From NCBI GenBank assembly GCA_014238855.1, contig JABAAH010000003.1, positions 37,088 to 101,087 on the forward strand: a stretch of DNA of 64,000 nt, given 5' to 3'. The DNA is from Planctomycetota bacterium. Lineage in GTDB: Bacteria > Planctomycetota > Planctomycetia > Pirellulales > UBA1268. The position numbers and the translations under genes are program-made. Positions 63,733 to 64,000 of this stretch are shown piece after piece (within the stretch, counting starts at the first letter, position 1; each line of letters opens with the position of its first letter). The notes below the pieces were generated by a model. That model had not been told where the DNA came from, ran no database searches, and saw only the letters and a list, made by a program, of their open reading frames with translations.

Positions 63733-64000
63733 ATGCATACGCCGGTACTCGATAGATCACTACATCGAAGGAGTTGTCTTTGCATTACGGTAGTAATGCT
63801 TTCTTTATCATGCACTCTTGGTGCGGAGCCCGCACAGATTGTTCGAGAGCCGGCACGATCGCAGAAAGAGCGATGTGCAGCGGCGGAACGATACCTGTCA
63901 GACAGTTGTGAATATTGGCAAGCAGCCAATCGCATGCGGAAGAGTTGCTCGCATCTGACCGTTGAAGCCTATTACGCTGCCACTGAGGCAGCCTGGAATG
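63733..64000 (+). CDS. 5' part of a secreted protein, cut by the window end
   Basis: An open frame not in the track runs from the ATG at 63733 (MHTPVLDRS) to the window edge without a stop. The N-terminus is basic, then hydrophobic (CLCITVVMLSLSCTLGA), then EPAQIVREPARSQ, which reads as a signal peptide with cleavage near LGA. Downstream are three cysteines and many alanines (AAAERYLSDSCEYWQAAN). The ribosome-binding site GGGGA is close to the ATG, so the start is not certain. No function can be assigned to 89 residues. Confidence 0.5.
   Translation, partial: MHTPVLDRSLHRRSCLCITVVMLSLSCTLGAEPAQIVREPARSQKERCAAAERYLSDSCEYWQAANRMRKSCSHLTVEAYYAATEAAWN

Noticed and set aside
1-64000. Search for tRNA genes, insertion sequences, integrases and phage genes
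   Set aside because: Inspection of the intergenic regions found no T-loop/acceptor patterns, and no transposase or integrase proteins appear in any frame.

Overview
The window reads as core chromosome of a Gram-negative, LPS-bearing bacterium, most probably a planctomycete of the Pirellulales type (inference). Supporting signs are a YidC insertase with a PDZ domain in its periplasmic part, an FHA-GAF histidine kinase, an M28 peptidase with a C-terminal PDZ domain, an ompH-lpxC-Gfo/Idh/MocA string, and an rsmH gene not followed by ftsL/ftsI/mur genes. There are no rRNA or tRNA genes, CRISPR arrays, insertion sequences or prophage genes. Base use looks uniform, so I see no genomic island.

Layout. 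1-2.6 kb: MBL-fold hydrolase, PlsC-type acyltransferase and CdsA (phospholipid synthesis). 2.6-5.6 kb, minus strand: secreted HExxH peptidase, LysM protein and RsmH, with QueA divergent. 6.8-12.8 kb, plus strand: Nudix-like protein, cysteine desulfurase, IscA/ErpA, a CbiE-CbiT fusion (CobL), a BshB-like PIG-L deacetylase, a small membrane protein and a renalase-like flavoprotein. 13-15.9 kb: aldehyde dehydrogenase and an FAD amine-oxidase-type protein. 16.4-21.8 kb: a TetR regulator and an RND efflux pair. 22-30 kb: YchF with a fatty-acid desaturase, AAG glycosylase, MsrA, single-chain pyruvate carboxylase and TsaB. 30.5-41 kb: metallophosphoesterase, YidC, MnmE, a divergent ALDH-like protein, a UvrD/PcrA helicase, a TPR-type membrane protein and an RluD-type pseudouridine synthase. 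41-49 kb: FHA-GAF histidine kinase, M28 peptidase, OmpH, LpxC, Gfo/Idh/MocA oxidoreductase and a hypothetical exported protein. 49-54 kb, minus strand: GNAT acetyltransferase, an M16 pair (one subunit without the zinc motif) and an ABC-2-type permease. 54.4-58.4 kb: a four-gene Mn/Zn-type ABC importer whose last permease carries a DtxR/MntR-like cytoplasmic domain. 58.7-64 kb: chemoreceptor, endonuclease IV, two small hypothetical proteins and the start of a secreted protein cut by the window end.

The points most worth a second look are: the permease-MntR fusion, which keeps the MntR-type E-x-x-E-H metal ligands; the RluD-family gene, which has no ATG/GTG/TTG start ahead of its S4 domain but has a well-placed Shine-Dalgarno sequence before an in-frame CTG; a strong hairpin just upstream of lpxC; and four short tandem repeats (12-17 nt units) at or just past gene 3' ends. 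All functional calls come from reading motifs by eye; no database search was run.
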